In this document: in pieces, positions 25,774 to 35,444 of the stretch
Layout: the number at the start of each line of letters is the position of its first letter
Numbering within the stretch: position 1 is the stretch's first letter
Assembly: GCF_014280075.1 (NCBI RefSeq)
Contig: NZ_CP047950.1
Coordinates: 620,001-684,000 of the forward strand
Source: Synechococcus sp. A15-62
GTDB taxonomy: Bacteria > Cyanobacteriota > Cyanobacteriia > PCC-6307 > Cyanobiaceae
Direction of reading: 5' to 3'
Length of the DNA: 64,000 bases
Position numbers and translations under genes: made by a program
Notes under the pieces: generated by a model
Database searches by the model: none
The model's input: the letters and a program-made list of their open reading frames with translations, nothing else
Told to the model about the DNA's origin: nothing

Positions 25774-27241
25774 AATTCAAACCATCCAATTCGCTGATCA
25801 GGGCATTCACATCGCCTTGGTCGCGGATCTGGCGGAAGCTCGAGCGTTTGATCTCTTCCAGCAGGGCCACCAGCAAATCCTGGCTGCGGCTGAGTACGGG
25901 ACCCTGCTCCAACGTGTGGGCCAGTTCCTCCCAGAGCCGATCCAAAGCCTCGGATCCAAGCGATTCCAGAACCGGGTCCCGCTGACCGATGCGGTTTCCG
26001 GCTCCTTTGGACAGGTCGAGCACGGAGGTCACCATGCTTTCAGCCAGCTGACGGCTGAATTCCGATTCGGCGTTTTGCAGTCCAGGAAGTCGCCGCAGGG
26101 CATCCGGCACCACGTTCCGGTCCAAGCTCTGCTGTACCAGATGGCTGATCACGGCTTGCAGTTGCGGTCGCATGGCCGGGCCAATGCGGGTGAGCAGCAG
26201 GGGAAGCCACAACCGCAGCAGCTCGATCACCTCTCGCTCATCATTCAGATCACTGCTCTGGTAGCTGCAGAGTCCGCGAACCCTCTCCGGCAGCTGTGGT
26301 GATCGGATCAGTTGCTGCAGAGCATCGACCACCCTGATGGCGATCACTTCAAACAGCTCCACTGCCAACAGGGCCACCACGCCGCGACTGATCACGGCAC
26401 GAAGCGGTTCGAGTTGCAGTAAGCCGGCTCCGCAAAGCCGTTCTGTGACCGGGATTAGCCTGAGCCAGCGTGCAAACGGCAGCAGCAGGGGCAGGTCGAT
26501 CCAGCGGCGTAACAGGGCATCCCGCCAGCGGATCGCTGGGTAGCGCTGTTTCAGACGCCAGGCACGCAGAAGAATGTCGAGCAGAAACAGCAGTTGAAAT
26601 GGTGTGTCGATGCGCCAGCTCAAATCGCTGGGGCGGCCGTTTTCATCGATGCTTCGCCAGTAGTTGCTTTCCACTAGCGGCAGGATCTGCTGGCTCCAGA
26701 ACTGACGCTCCTGGCTCCAGGGAGAGCGTTCAAGATGCTTGGGGCTGAGAAGAAGCTTGGCGGATTCACGGGCTGATTCCAGGCCGGTGCGGGCGCGCAG
26801 TCGGTTCTTGAATTTTTCAAGCGTGCCGGCTTGGCCTGAACTGATGAATGGGTTGCTGTCCATCAGCGCTGTGGTGAGAACCGCCTGCTGCTTCAGCAGA
26901 GCGGTGCTTTCAGCAGGGCTCGAGCCGTTCTGCTGCAGTGCCCGATCCAGGGCGCTGTAGGCCTTGAGGTAAGCCTCGGTGTCGCGATGGGGTTCGATGC
27001 CCTTGAGGGGATCCAGCCAGGGGGTGATGTCCGGCAACCAGGGCAGGGGAACCACCAGGGGAAGCGATGGCACCGGATAAAGATTGCGTTGCAGCCAGAA
27101 GTTGCGCAGGGGGATGTAGGTGAGGTCGATGGCGACCCAGGTGAGATTGACCGCGGCGATCACAGCAATGGCCTGGTCCCAGCGGCGCCAGCTGAGCAGG
27201 CCGTGTTGGGGCTTCAGTGCTTGCCAGCGTGGACGGATCAT
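25736..27241 (-). CDS. Large unknown membrane protein
   Basis: 501 residues. An N-terminal helix (QAIAVIAAVNLTWVAIDLTY) is followed by soluble stretches, one hydrophobic segment near residue 230 (FQLLFLLDILLRAWRL), another around 295 (ISRGVVALLAVELFEVIAIR), and a soluble helical C-terminal region with many charged residues. An ion-channel-like arrangement is possible but not demonstrated. I do not recognise the family. Divergent from lepB (78 bases); the 3' end overlaps the ArsC-like gene. Confidence 0.65.
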   Translation of the reverse strand: MIRPRWQALKPQHGLLSWRRWDQAIAVIAAVNLTWVAIDLTYIPLRNFWLQRNLYPVPSLPLVVPLPWLPDITPWLDPLKGIEPHRDTEAYLKAYSALDRALQQNGSSPAESTALLKQQAVLTTALMDSNPFISSGQAGTLEKFKNRLRARTGLESARESAKLLLSPKHLERSPWSQERQFWSQQILPLVESNYWRSIDENGRPSDLSWRIDTPFQLLFLLDILLRAWRLKQRYPAIRWRDALLRRWIDLPLLLPFARWLRLIPVTERLCGAGLLQLEPLRAVISRGVVALLAVELFEVIAIRVVDALQQLIRSPQLPERVRGLCSYQSSDLNDEREVIELLRLWLPLLLTRIGPAMRPQLQAVISHLVQQSLDRNVVPDALRRLPGLQNAESEFSRQLAESMVTSVLDLSKGAGNRIGQRDPVLESLGSEALDRLWEELAHTLEQGPVLSRSQDLLVALLEEIKRSSFRQIRDQGDVNALISELDGLNFSPGVPISKDQA

Positions 27242-27319
27242 GGGGCCTGCAGGCTCCCCCTATCGTGGGTCGAAAGATTGAGCCTGCCCACATTGAACGC
27301 GGAGAGAGGGCCTTCCGAT

Positions 27320-27985
27320 GTGAAGGGCAGAGTGAGCGCGATCTGGGAGTTCTGGGCCCCTTTTCTGTTCACGGTTTCGCTGTATCTCCTGCTTCGGCAG
27401 TTCGCCTTTGAAGCCCGCTATATCCCTTCGGGGTCGATGCTGCCGGGTCTTCAGGTGGGCGACAAGTTGATCGTCGAGAAGCTGTCGTATCGCTCCCGAC
27501 CTCCTCAGCGGGGAGAGATCGTTGTGTTCAATTCTCCGAGCGCCTTCGATCCCGTTTGGAAGTTGGAGGCGGGGCAACCCAATCCACTGAAGTGTGGCTT
27601 CGTCACCTTCCCTGGCATCAGCTGGGTTGTGGATCGTGTGCTGCTTCAGCGCTATCCCGAATGTGAAGCCTGGATCAAACGAGTGGTGGGTGTGCCTGGT
27701 GATGTTGTGGAGGTCAACAGCCGTGGTGCCGTGAGCATCAATGGCACGGCCTTCAATGAGCCTTACGTCACCAACTTCTGCTCCGATCGCGACGGAATGA
27801 TCGGCTGCAAGGGCCTGTATGCAGTTGTTCCCGAAGGCAACGTCGTTGTCCTGGGCGACAACCGCCGCAACAGCCAGGACGCCCGTCGTTGGCCGGGCGG
27901 ACCGTTTTTGCCTGACAATCAGATCATCGGGCGTGCCGTCTTCCGCTTCTGGCCCCCTTCACGTGTCGGTCCGCTTAGCAACTGA
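27320..27985 (+). CDS. lepB: Signal peptidase I
   Basis: Membrane protease removing signal peptides from exported proteins. 221 residues: one N-terminal helix (FWAPFLFTVSLYLLLRQFAF), the catalytic Ser in PSGSMLPGL, the catalytic Lys in IKRVVGVPGD, and the conserved LGDNRRNSQDAR. GTG 27320 is preceded by a GGAGAGAGGG run, a good ribosome-binding site; longer frames upstream are antisense to the neighbour. Its 3' end overlaps the dihydroorotase-like gene by 11 bases. Confidence 0.9.
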   Translation: MKGRVSAIWEFWAPFLFTVSLYLLLRQFAFEARYIPSGSMLPGLQVGDKLIVEKLSYRSRPPQRGEIVVFNSPSAFDPVWKLEAGQPNPLKCGFVTFPGISWVVDRVLLQRYPECEAWIKRVVGVPGDVVEVNSRGAVSINGTAFNEPYVTNFCSDRDGMIGCKGLYAVVPEGNVVVLGDNRRNSQDARRWPGGPFLPDNQIIGRAVFRFWPPSRVGPLSN

Positions 27986-29240
27986 GGCCACAGGCCACAA
28001 CGCGTCCCTGAAGCTCCCGCCCCAGCCAGGGGATGTTGGCGGCACGTGGTGCTCCTGGCGTGTCACTGCCGATGGTCCAGCGTGAATCGGGATCAAACAG
28101 TAGCCAGCGCCTGCTGCCGTGGTCGAGTTGTTCAGGGGGCTGATCGATCAGGGCTGACGGCCCAAAGCTGAGGGCTTGCCAAAGGTCTTCAACGCTCCAG
28201 TGGCCCGGCCGCACCAGGGCATTCCAGAGCGCAGGAAGCACCACATGGTGGCCGCTGAGGCCTGCGGGGCGCTGGTCACCCGGCAACAGCATGTCCTCAG
28301 CATCCAGAGGAACAGCGTGGACAGCTACGGCAGTAATCGTTCGCTGCTGAACGGCCTGGATCAACAGCTGGCGATCGTCTGGACCACCGAGGGAGGGGCA
28401 GACGCGCCAGCCCGGATTGCTGCTGGCCAGCATGCTGCGGTCGGTGAGGAGATGCCACCAGCTCACGCTGCTTATGGGGGGCGACTCGCAGCCTGAAAGC
28501 TGCTGCACCGCCGCTGCTGTGGAGAGGTTCATCAGCCGCAGTTGTCGTTCCGGATGACGTTGGTGCAGCAGCAGCACCTGGCCGAGAGGAAGGGTCTCGC
28601 TGGTGACCGGATCCGCTGGCCATCCGGCCCGCAGCGTCTCCACCCCTTCCCGCACCAGCCCCTCTCCCTGCAGAGTGGGATCCCGGGGTGCCACGAGCAC
28701 CGGGCAACCCCCCATTTCTCCGAGCAGCAATCCCCGTTCCAGCAACGGGGCTGGAACCATGGCGTCGTCGTCCGCCAGTCCGATGGCACCGTGTTCGAGA
28801 AGATCGCCATGGGGAGCAAGTTCATCCCCCTTGCCACCACTGCTGAAGCCTCCCCAAAGGTGCAGGCGAACCGTTGCCGTCTGATCCTGATCGAGGCTGA
28901 ATCCCTGGAGTCGTTCCGGACGATCGCGCCAACTGCTGCTGCGGGGAAGCAGGGCAATCTGGCCGTAGCCTCCTGCGGCGGCACAGTGCCGCAGGCTCAC
29001 GGCTGTTTCTTGATCCCCACTGAAGGGGGTCTCCAGGACGGAATGGGGATCAACCAGGCAGGGAGCGACCAGTTGATCCGCTGCAGGACTGGCTTTGATG
29101 CCCAGGCCGAGGGCCTGCTGCCTCGCCTCGTCGTCAAAGCCGACGAGAACCCCTTGGTTGATCAGGACTGCACCCAGCTGAACCGAATGTCCGGGGCCAC
29201 GCAGGACGCGCACCGGATCCAGCAGCAAGGTGTCGTTCAT
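27975..29240 (-). CDS. Dihydroorotase-like amidohydrolase lacking key metal ligands
   Basis: 421 residues with the dihydroorotase fold, from LLLDPVRVLRGPG at the start to GREL/RVVACG at the end. The metal site is altered: where active enzymes have DxHxHxR, this reads VDPHSVLETPF, so the second His and the Arg are gone. That fits the non-catalytic dihydroorotase homologs (PyrC'-type) known to partner aspartate transcarbamoylase. Start ATG 29240, four bases after the phosphatase stop, so translation is probably coupled. Confidence 0.75.
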   Translation of the reverse strand: MNDTLLLDPVRVLRGPGHSVQLGAVLINQGVLVGFDDEARQQALGLGIKASPAADQLVAPCLVDPHSVLETPFSGDQETAVSLRHCAAAGGYGQIALLPRSSSWRDRPERLQGFSLDQDQTATVRLHLWGGFSSGGKGDELAPHGDLLEHGAIGLADDDAMVPAPLLERGLLLGEMGGCPVLVAPRDPTLQGEGLVREGVETLRAGWPADPVTSETLPLGQVLLLHQRHPERQLRLMNLSTAAAVQQLSGCESPPISSVSWWHLLTDRSMLASSNPGWRVCPSLGGPDDRQLLIQAVQQRTITAVAVHAVPLDAEDMLLPGDQRPAGLSGHHVVLPALWNALVRPGHWSVEDLWQALSFGPSALIDQPPEQLDHGSRRWLLFDPDSRWTIGSDTPGAPRAANIPWLGRELQGRVVACGLSC

Positions 29241-29244
29241 GACG

Positions 29245-30573
29245 TCAGAGAGCGCCTGCTGCCGTGCGGTCAATCACGCTTCCGAAGTGGGAGGTGAGGT
29301 TGAGGCAGGTCACCACTGCAGGCTGGCCTGGATCGGCGGCAATGTCGACCACCGTGACGCCACCGTTGCCCTGTTTGACGGCCCAGATGTCGGCCGGGGT
29401 CAGCCCCAACAGGTCGCAGAGGATCGTCTTGTTGACGGCGTCGTGGGCCACCACCAGCACCGTTTCCTCAGGCTTCAACTCGCCAGCGATCTCTCCCCAG
29501 CTGCGAACGGAACGGGCCCACACGTCCTGAATGGTTTCCCCCTCAGGCATCTGCACGGTCTCCGGAGCACGTTTCCAGGTGTCCAGCAGCTCCGACCAGT
29601 CCTCTCTGATTTCGGATTCGAGCTTGCCTTCCCAGACTCCGTGTCCGATTTCCACCAGTCCGTCGATCTGGGTCAGGGGCACATCGGGATGCGCCTCGAG
29701 AATGATCTGGGCCGTTTCGGTCGGGCGCGACAGCGTGCTGCTCCAGGCCCGATCGATGGGGATGTCTTTGAGGAAGTCGCGGGCGGCCGCGGCTTGACGG
29801 CGACCGTTCTCATTCAGCGGAATATCGATCTGCCCCTGGAAGCGCCCGGCTTTGTTCCAGTCGGTTTCGCCGTGTCGCACCAAAATCAGCCTGGAGTTTT
29901 TGCCCTTCTCCGGAAGCGGTTGCAGGTGCGTGGTGCTGTTCAGGCATTCAATCTGCACCTGGGGGCCGTTCTCTCCCGGCCGGATGTTGAAGATCGAAAG
30001 GGAGGTGTTGTCGACGCGAAGCCGCCGGAAGCCGTGGTCGGGTTCCCCCAGCAACACCAGCATCAGGCAGCGCAGGATGGCGTTGTGGGCCACCACCAGC
30101 ACCGTGTCGTTGCCGTTGGCGGGATGGCGTTCCAACAACTTGCTAATGAAGTCCTGCGCCTGTTCCATCAGCTCAGGCAGTGGCTTGTAACTCGAACCAT
30201 CACGACGCTGGAGCTCCAGCTCCATGGGCCGCTGCTTCCAGATCTTGTAGACCTCCGTTGAGCCTTGCATCAGTTCGTCGATGGTCTGGCCGGACCAGGG
30301 CTCAAGATCCACCTCCAATAGTCCGTCATCAAAGACGGGATCTGGGGTCTGACCACCTTTGGTCTCCAGCAGGCTCGCCGTCGTCGCGGCCGCTCGCTGC
30401 AGTGGGGAGCTGTAGATGGCCTGGAGGCTCACGTCCTGAAGCGAACGGCCCAGGGCCCGGGCCTGCTCATGGCCCTCCTCGCTGAGGTTCGAAAGATCGT
30501 CGCGGCCCTGGATCCGTCGTTCCTTGTTGAAACTGCTGAGACCGTGGCGGACCAGAAGAAGACGAAGGGGCAC
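29245..30573 (-). CDS. Tandem histidine-phosphatase (phosphoglycerate-mutase-like) protein
   Basis: 442 residues made of two fused histidine-phosphatase domains. Domain 1 has LLVRHGLSSFNKERRIQGRD (catalytic His at residue 10) and its second His in VVAHNAILRCL. Domain 2, from about residue 225, has LVRHGETDWNKAGRFQGQID and VVAHDAVNKTIL. Both catalytic sets look intact. Substrate unknown: such proteins include cofactor-dependent mutases and sugar-phosphate phosphatases. GTG start 30573. Confidence 0.85.
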   Translation of the reverse strand: MPLRLLLVRHGLSSFNKERRIQGRDDLSNLSEEGHEQARALGRSLQDVSLQAIYSSPLQRAAATTASLLETKGGQTPDPVFDDGLLEVDLEPWSGQTIDELMQGSTEVYKIWKQRPMELELQRRDGSSYKPLPELMEQAQDFISKLLERHPANGNDTVLVVAHNAILRCLMLVLLGEPDHGFRRLRVDNTSLSIFNIRPGENGPQVQIECLNSTTHLQPLPEKGKNSRLILVRHGETDWNKAGRFQGQIDIPLNENGRRQAAAARDFLKDIPIDRAWSSTLSRPTETAQIILEAHPDVPLTQIDGLVEIGHGVWEGKLESEIREDWSELLDTWKRAPETVQMPEGETIQDVWARSVRSWGEIAGELKPEETVLVVAHDAVNKTILCDLLGLTPADIWAVKQGNGGVTVVDIAADPGQPAVVTCLNLTSHFGSVIDRTAAGAL

Positions 30574-30649
30574 GGTTCAGCGTCAGGGCGCGGCTATCGT
30601 ATGGAAGCGGCCTTTCGGGTGGACAATCGTGGGCAGTTGACGCCTGCTG

Positions 30650-31912
30650 GTGCCCAGTTCCCCACAACCGGTTTCCCCGCGCTGGAAGGGACTTCTGGCG
30701 GCCTTGTCCCTCGCGTTGGCCGGTTTCATCTGGTTGTCCGGCTTGATTGACAGCCTCTCGCGACCTTCGGTGGCACCGGCCCTGAGCCTTCAGCAGCAGG
30801 AGCTGACACTTCTGGCCGAACCAGCAGTGCCGCCTCCGCTGCGGGAGGCCCTCCTGGGGGAGGCGCCGCGGGAGGCGCTGCGCAAGGCCCTTGAGGGAAT
30901 CAGCGCAGAAGAGCGCACTGAACGGCAGCAACAAATGTTCCTGCTGTTGGAAGGGCAAGGTTCCGTATCAGCGGATCTCGAACGCGGTGGCGACGATCCT
31001 TTGCTCCAGCAGCTCCAGTGCGAAGCAGGCGCCGCTGATCCGACGCTCTGCATCGATGCTGCTGCCGCGGGGCAAGCGGCGTTCCGTTTGGCCCTCAGCA
31101 CGGTGCTGCCCCTGGTGACGGCTCTGCTCGGTGGCCTGCTGCTGCTCGGTCAGGCCTGGCGTCTGCTGCGAGGTCGTCTGATGGCCTGGCCCGATGTTCA
31201 GGGGCCGGAGCTGACCCTGGTCGACATGGCCCTGCTGGTGGCGGGTGGCTTTGTGGTGATCAGTGCCGTTGGCGTTCCGCTGGTGGCGTTCCCGTTGGTT
31301 GGTGCACTGACGGCGGGGCTGGGCAGCCCTCGTCGTGAAGCCGTCAGCGTGGTGATCAATTACGGCGTGATGGCGCTGCCGAGCTTGCTGATCCTCTGGC
31401 GGCAAGTGCGTTCGCTGCCCAGGGAGAGGGCACCGCTGGGGGGATGGATGCAGTGGCGTGTGCGGCCGCTGTTCTCCGCTCTGCGGGATGCAATGACGGG
31501 CTGGTTGATGGTGACGCCGGTGGTGATGCTCACGGGGTGGTTGCTCGTGCGCCTGGTGGGGGACCCCGGGGGCAGCAATCCGCTGTTGGAGTTGGTGCTG
31601 GGCAGCCGTGATCCGCTTGCTCTGGGCTTGCTTGCTCTCACCGCGGTTGTGCTGGCGCCGTTGTTTGAGGAGACGATCTTCCGCGGTGCCTTGCTGCCGG
31701 TGTTGGCGACCAAGCTCGGTCCCCTCCCGGGGGTCCTGCTCAGTGGCCTGTTGTTTGCCATGGCCCACATCAGTGTTGGCGAGTTGGCACCGCTCATGGT
31801 GTTGGGGGTTGGGCTTGGTTTGGTGCGGCTCCGCAGCGGACGCCTGTGGCCCTCGGTGTTGATGCATGGGCTGTGGAACGCCGTGACCTTCCTGAACCTG
31901 CTGCTGCTCTGA
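30650..31912 (+). CDS. CPBP-family (CAAX-like) intramembrane protease
   Basis: 420 residues with about eight hydrophobic segments. The ABI motifs lie in the last third: EETIFRGALLPVL (EExxxR), then FAMAHISVG and, near the end, SVLMHGLWNAVTF. The N-terminal 140 residues are extra, with a first helix and a soluble helical domain outside the membrane. Divergent from the tandem phosphatase. Start GTG 30650. The next gene begins three bases after the stop. Confidence 0.85.
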   Translation: MPSSPQPVSPRWKGLLAALSLALAGFIWLSGLIDSLSRPSVAPALSLQQQELTLLAEPAVPPPLREALLGEAPREALRKALEGISAEERTERQQQMFLLLEGQGSVSADLERGGDDPLLQQLQCEAGAADPTLCIDAAAAGQAAFRLALSTVLPLVTALLGGLLLLGQAWRLLRGRLMAWPDVQGPELTLVDMALLVAGGFVVISAVGVPLVAFPLVGALTAGLGSPRREAVSVVINYGVMALPSLLILWRQVRSLPRERAPLGGWMQWRVRPLFSALRDAMTGWLMVTPVVMLTGWLLVRLVGDPGGSNPLLELVLGSRDPLALGLLALTAVVLAPLFEETIFRGALLPVLATKLGPLPGVLLSGLLFAMAHISVGELAPLMVLGVGLGLVRLRSGRLWPSVLMHGLWNAVTFLNLLLL

Positions 31913-31915
31913 GCC

Positions 31916-32404
31916 TTGCCCCGCCTTTCTGCAGGTGGTTCACTGGCCTATTCGCCTGTGATCCCGGTGGTTGCCGCTCCGGAACAGCGTGCATCGACCA
32001 CGGCTTTCGAGCTGATTCAAGGGTCACTGTCCTCCGGACGCATTGCACGACGCTCCCCTCTCCTTGGAGGGCTCCATCGCCTGATGGACGGCACGCTGCT
32101 GGGATTGATTGCGGCGGTTGCCGTTCTGGCCGGCCTCACGCTGCACTGGCAGCATCGCTGGACTGTGGCCTTCCGCCTGCTGGAGGCAACCCGCACCCAG
32201 GCGCACCGGTTGACGGAATCAACCGCTGTGATGGAACAGCATCTCTTGCTGGGTTCTCAGCAGCCCAACCGCCTGGTGCCAACGCAGGTCGCCAATCTGG
32301 TGCATCTTGATCGCCCCGATCCGGGCTCATTGCAAGCGTCCGCCTCCTCCCCAATGGCATCGCTGCAGGCCCTGGGGAATCAGCCCATTCGGGCCGGCTA
32401 CTGA
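31916..32404 (+). CDS. FtsL-like small cell-division membrane protein (by context)
   Basis: 162 residues: a cytoplasmic N-terminus, one helix (GTLLGLIAAVAVLAGLTLHW), then a predicted helical extracytoplasmic region (RWTVAFRLLEATRTQAHRLT) and a Pro/Ser tail. This size and topology, immediately before ftsI with a 1-base overlap, is what FtsL looks like in other bacteria. Sequence similarity is not evident to me, so the call rests on layout. TTG 31916 start. Confidence 0.55.
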   Translation: MPRLSAGGSLAYSPVIPVVAAPEQRASTTAFELIQGSLSSGRIARRSPLLGGLHRLMDGTLLGLIAAVAVLAGLTLHWQHRWTVAFRLLEATRTQAHRLTESTAVMEQHLLLGSQQPNRLVPTQVANLVHLDRPDPGSLQASASSPMASLQALGNQPIRAGY

Positions 32405-34209
32405 TGACGCGGGTGTCAGGGCGTCGACCCATCCGTTCGCGCAGCTCCCGCGCGCGGGTCGTGCCTCTGACCCAGGTTCCCCCCAAGCGGCTTTGGATCA
32501 TCTTCTGGATCCTGTCGGCAGGTTTGTTGGGGTTGGTGGGTCGCATGGCCTGGCTGCAGTTGGTGCAAGCCCCCGACCTTGAGCAGCGTGCCCGTCAGCT
32601 GCAGACGCAGCGCACCCAACCCTTGGGGCAACGCCGTCCGATCGTCGATCGCACTGGCCGCTTGGTCGCGATGGATGAAAAGCGCTTCCGGCTCTGGGCC
32701 CATCCCCGCTACTTCAACATGCCGGGAGATGACCCCAATCTCGTCCGCCCTGCCGAAGATGTGGCGGCGGTGTTGGCCGATCCCTTGGCGCGTCCCGCAC
32801 CTGCGCTGCTCAAGGCCATGGGAACCCAGGCCTCAGGGATCAAATTGGCTGAGGAGCTGGATCCGGAAACGGCTGATCGCATCCGGGCCCTCGGAATCAG
32901 TGGTCTCGATCTGGAGGCCTATCCCCAGCGGGTTTACCCCCAGGCGTCGTTGTTCGCCAACGTGGTGGGCTTCCTCAATGCGGAGCGGCAACCTCAAGCG
33001 GGTCTTGAGCAGAGCCGTGATGGTGATCTGGCTCGCCATGAGCAAACCCGATACCTCCGCCGGGGTGCTGATGGCACGCCGTTGCCGGCCAACCTCGCTC
33101 CGGGATCCTTCTATGGCGATGATTTGCGCCTGCAGCTGACGCTGGATTCCAGGCTCCAGCAGGTGGCGCTCAAAGCTCTTGCTGAGCAGGTTGCCAAGTG
33201 GAAAGCCCAGAAGGGCGCCGCAATCGTGATGGATGCCACCAATGGTGAGTTGTTGGTGCTGGCATCGACACCCACCTATGACCCCAACCGCTACTGGGAT
33301 TTCCCCACAGGGCGATTTCGGGAATGGTCCGTTCAGGATCTCTATGAACCCGGCTCGACGTTCAAGCCGATCAACTTGGCTCTGGCCCTCCAGGACGGCG
33401 CCATTCAGGCGACGGATCGGGTGAATGACGTGGGCAAGCTGATGGTCGGTGGTTGGCCGATCAACAACCACGACAAAAAAGCCCATGGTTTGGTGGACTT
33501 CGCCACTGTGCTGCAGGTTTCAAGCAACGTCGGCATGGTCCAGGCCATGCGGCGTCTCGACGACGACGCCTACTGGAACTGGATGGAGCGTCTTGGCATC
33601 AATCAGCGTCCCGACACTGACCTCCCTGGTGCGGTGGCTGGTCAGCTCAAGAGCAAGAAGCAGTTCACCAGTCAGCCGATCGAGCCGGCGACGACGGCCT
33701 TTGGTCAGGGGTTTTCTCTCACACCGCTCAAGCTGGTGCAGCTGCACGGAATGCTGGCCAATGGTGGCAAGTTGATCAGTCCCCACATCACCCGTGGCTT
33801 CCGCTCGGGTGATGCCTTGGCTCCTGCGGCGGCACCCAGTGGTCAGCAGTTGCTGAACCCGGAGGTCACGCGCACGGTGCTCCAGTGGATGGAATCGGTG
33901 GTGGATCAGGGCAGTGGCAAGGGAGTGAAAACACCCGGCTACCGAATTGGTGGCAAAACAGGTACGGCGCAAAAGGCCCTGAATGGGATCTATCTCCCAG
34001 GAGCCAAGATCTGCAGCTTCGTGGCCACCTTGCCGATTGAGGATCCCCGTTACGTGGTGTTTGTGGTGGTGGATGAGCCCCGAGGTGAACACGCCTATGG
34101 CTCCACAGTTGCCGTTCCTGTCGCCAAACAGATCATTGATGCCTTGCTGGTTGTTGAGCGCATCGCCCCCTCAAAACCTGCTGAATTGAACAAGCTTTTG
34201 AACAGCTGA
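32404..34209 (+). CDS. ftsI: Cell-division transpeptidase (class B penicillin-binding protein)
   Basis: Septal peptidoglycan transpeptidase. 601 residues: cytoplasmic tail, one helix (LWIIFWILSAGLLGLVGRMA), dimerisation domain, then the penicillin-binding domain with the active-site Ser in STFKPINLAL (SxxK), SSNVGMVQ (SxN) and KTGTAQKAL (KTG). The full set is intact. It follows the FtsL-like gene with a one-base overlap, as in a division operon. Confidence 0.92.
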   Translation: MTRVSGRRPIRSRSSRARVVPLTQVPPKRLWIIFWILSAGLLGLVGRMAWLQLVQAPDLEQRARQLQTQRTQPLGQRRPIVDRTGRLVAMDEKRFRLWAHPRYFNMPGDDPNLVRPAEDVAAVLADPLARPAPALLKAMGTQASGIKLAEELDPETADRIRALGISGLDLEAYPQRVYPQASLFANVVGFLNAERQPQAGLEQSRDGDLARHEQTRYLRRGADGTPLPANLAPGSFYGDDLRLQLTLDSRLQQVALKALAEQVAKWKAQKGAAIVMDATNGELLVLASTPTYDPNRYWDFPTGRFREWSVQDLYEPGSTFKPINLALALQDGAIQATDRVNDVGKLMVGGWPINNHDKKAHGLVDFATVLQVSSNVGMVQAMRRLDDDAYWNWMERLGINQRPDTDLPGAVAGQLKSKKQFTSQPIEPATTAFGQGFSLTPLKLVQLHGMLANGGKLISPHITRGFRSGDALAPAAAPSGQQLLNPEVTRTVLQWMESVVDQGSGKGVKTPGYRIGGKTGTAQKALNGIYLPGAKICSFVATLPIEDPRYVVFVVVDEPRGEHAYGSTVAVPVAKQIIDALLVVERIAPSKPAELNKLLNS

Positions 34210-34257
34210 CGCATTAAAAAGCGCGGCTACGTTACGGGTATTGAGCCGTCGTACATC

Positions 34258-35430
34258 ATGGCCAGCCTGCTCGATCAGCTTTCACAAATGACCGTGGTCG
34301 TTGCCGACACGGGTGATCTGGAGGCGATCCGTAAGTTCACCCCTCGGGATGCCACCACCAACCCGTCGTTGATCCTGGCTGCTGCACAGATTCCGGCTTA
34401 TCAGAACCTGATTGATGAGGCTTTGCGGTCATCGCGCAAGTTGATGGGCAGCGATGCAGCGGTGGAAGATGTGGTGCGGGAAGCTCTGGATGAGATCAGT
34501 GTGATCTTCGGTAAGGAGATTCTCAAGATTGTTCCCCGCCGTGTGTCAACGGAGGTGGATGCTCGCCTGAGTTTTGACACCGACGCCACGATTGAAAAAG
34601 GGCGCAAGCTGATTCGTCTGTACAACGATGCCGGCATCAGCAACGATCGCGTTCTGATCAAAATTGCCTCCACCTGGGAAGGCATCAAAGCCGCCGAGGT
34701 GCTGGAGCAAGAGGGGATTCACTGCAACCTCACCCTTCTGTTTGGTTTCGGTCAGGCCGTTGCCTGTGCCGAAGCCGGCGTCACTCTGATCTCCCCCTTC
34801 GTCGGGCGCATCCTGGACTGGTACAAGGCTGAAACCGGACGCGATTCTTACCCCGGGCCTGAGGATCCGGGTGTGATTTCTGTGACCAAGATCTTCAACT
34901 ACTACAAAACCCACGGCTATGGCACGGAGGTGATGGGGGCGAGCTTCCGCAACATTGATGAGATCACGGAGTTGGCCGGTTGCGATCTGCTCACGATCTC
35001 ACCGAAGTTGCTGGATCAGCTCCGTGAGACTGATGCTGTGCTGACCCAGAAATTGGATGCCACCCATCCCACCGATGGCGAAGCCAAGATCCACGTCGAT
35101 CGCGCCACCTTTGATGCACTGATGCAGGACGATCGGATGGCCAGCGACAAACTCACCGAGGGCATTAAAGGCTTCAGCAAGGCCATTGAAACCCTGGAGC
35201 ATCAACTGGCCCATCGTCTGGCCGAACTGGAGGGTGGATCTGCCTTCCGCCATGCCGTTTCCGAGATCTTCATGCTTAACGACATGAACGGCGATGGCTC
35301 GATCACCCGCGATGAATGGCTCGGCAGCGATGCCATTTTTGATGCCCTGGATCAGGACCACGACGGTCTGATCTCTCAGGAGGACGTGCGTCAAGGTTTT
35401 GGCGCAGCGCTGACTCTGACCTCGGTCTGA
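34258..35430 (+). CDS. tal: Transaldolase with C-terminal EF-hands
   Basis: Pentose-phosphate enzyme moving a three-carbon unit. 390 residues; the catalytic domain (about 1-330) has [13 protein letters not shown], the Schiff-base Lys in [12 protein letters not shown] and [18 protein letters not shown]. After it come two calcium-binding loops: [12 protein letters not shown], a textbook EF-hand, and [12 protein letters not shown], a slightly off one. Plain transaldolases end near residue 320-330. Both EF loops lie in the last 45 residues. Confidence 0.93.
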   Translation: MASLLDQLSQMTVVVADTGDLEAIRKFTPRDATTNPSLILAAAQIPAYQNLIDEALRSSRKLMGSDAAVEDVVREALDEISVIFGKEILKIVPRRVSTEVDARLSFDTDATIEKGRKLIRLYNDAGISNDRVLIKIASTWEGIKAAEVLEQEGIHCNLTLLFGFGQAVACAEAGVTLISPFVGRILDWYKAETGRDSYPGPEDPGVISVTKIFNYYKTHGYGTEVMGASFRNIDEITELAGCDLLTISPKLLDQLRETDAVLTQKLDATHPTDGEAKIHVDRATFDALMQDDRMASDKLTEGIKGFSKAIETLEHQLAHRLAELEGGSAFRHAVSEIFMLNDMNGDGSITRDEWLGSDAIFDALDQDHDGLISQEDVRQGFGAALTLTSV

Positions 35431-35444
35431 GTCGCGCTGGTTCC

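Noticed and set aside
26987-27319. Upstream extension of lepB
   Set aside because: Overlaps the divergent gene antisense; signal peptidase homology starts at 27320.
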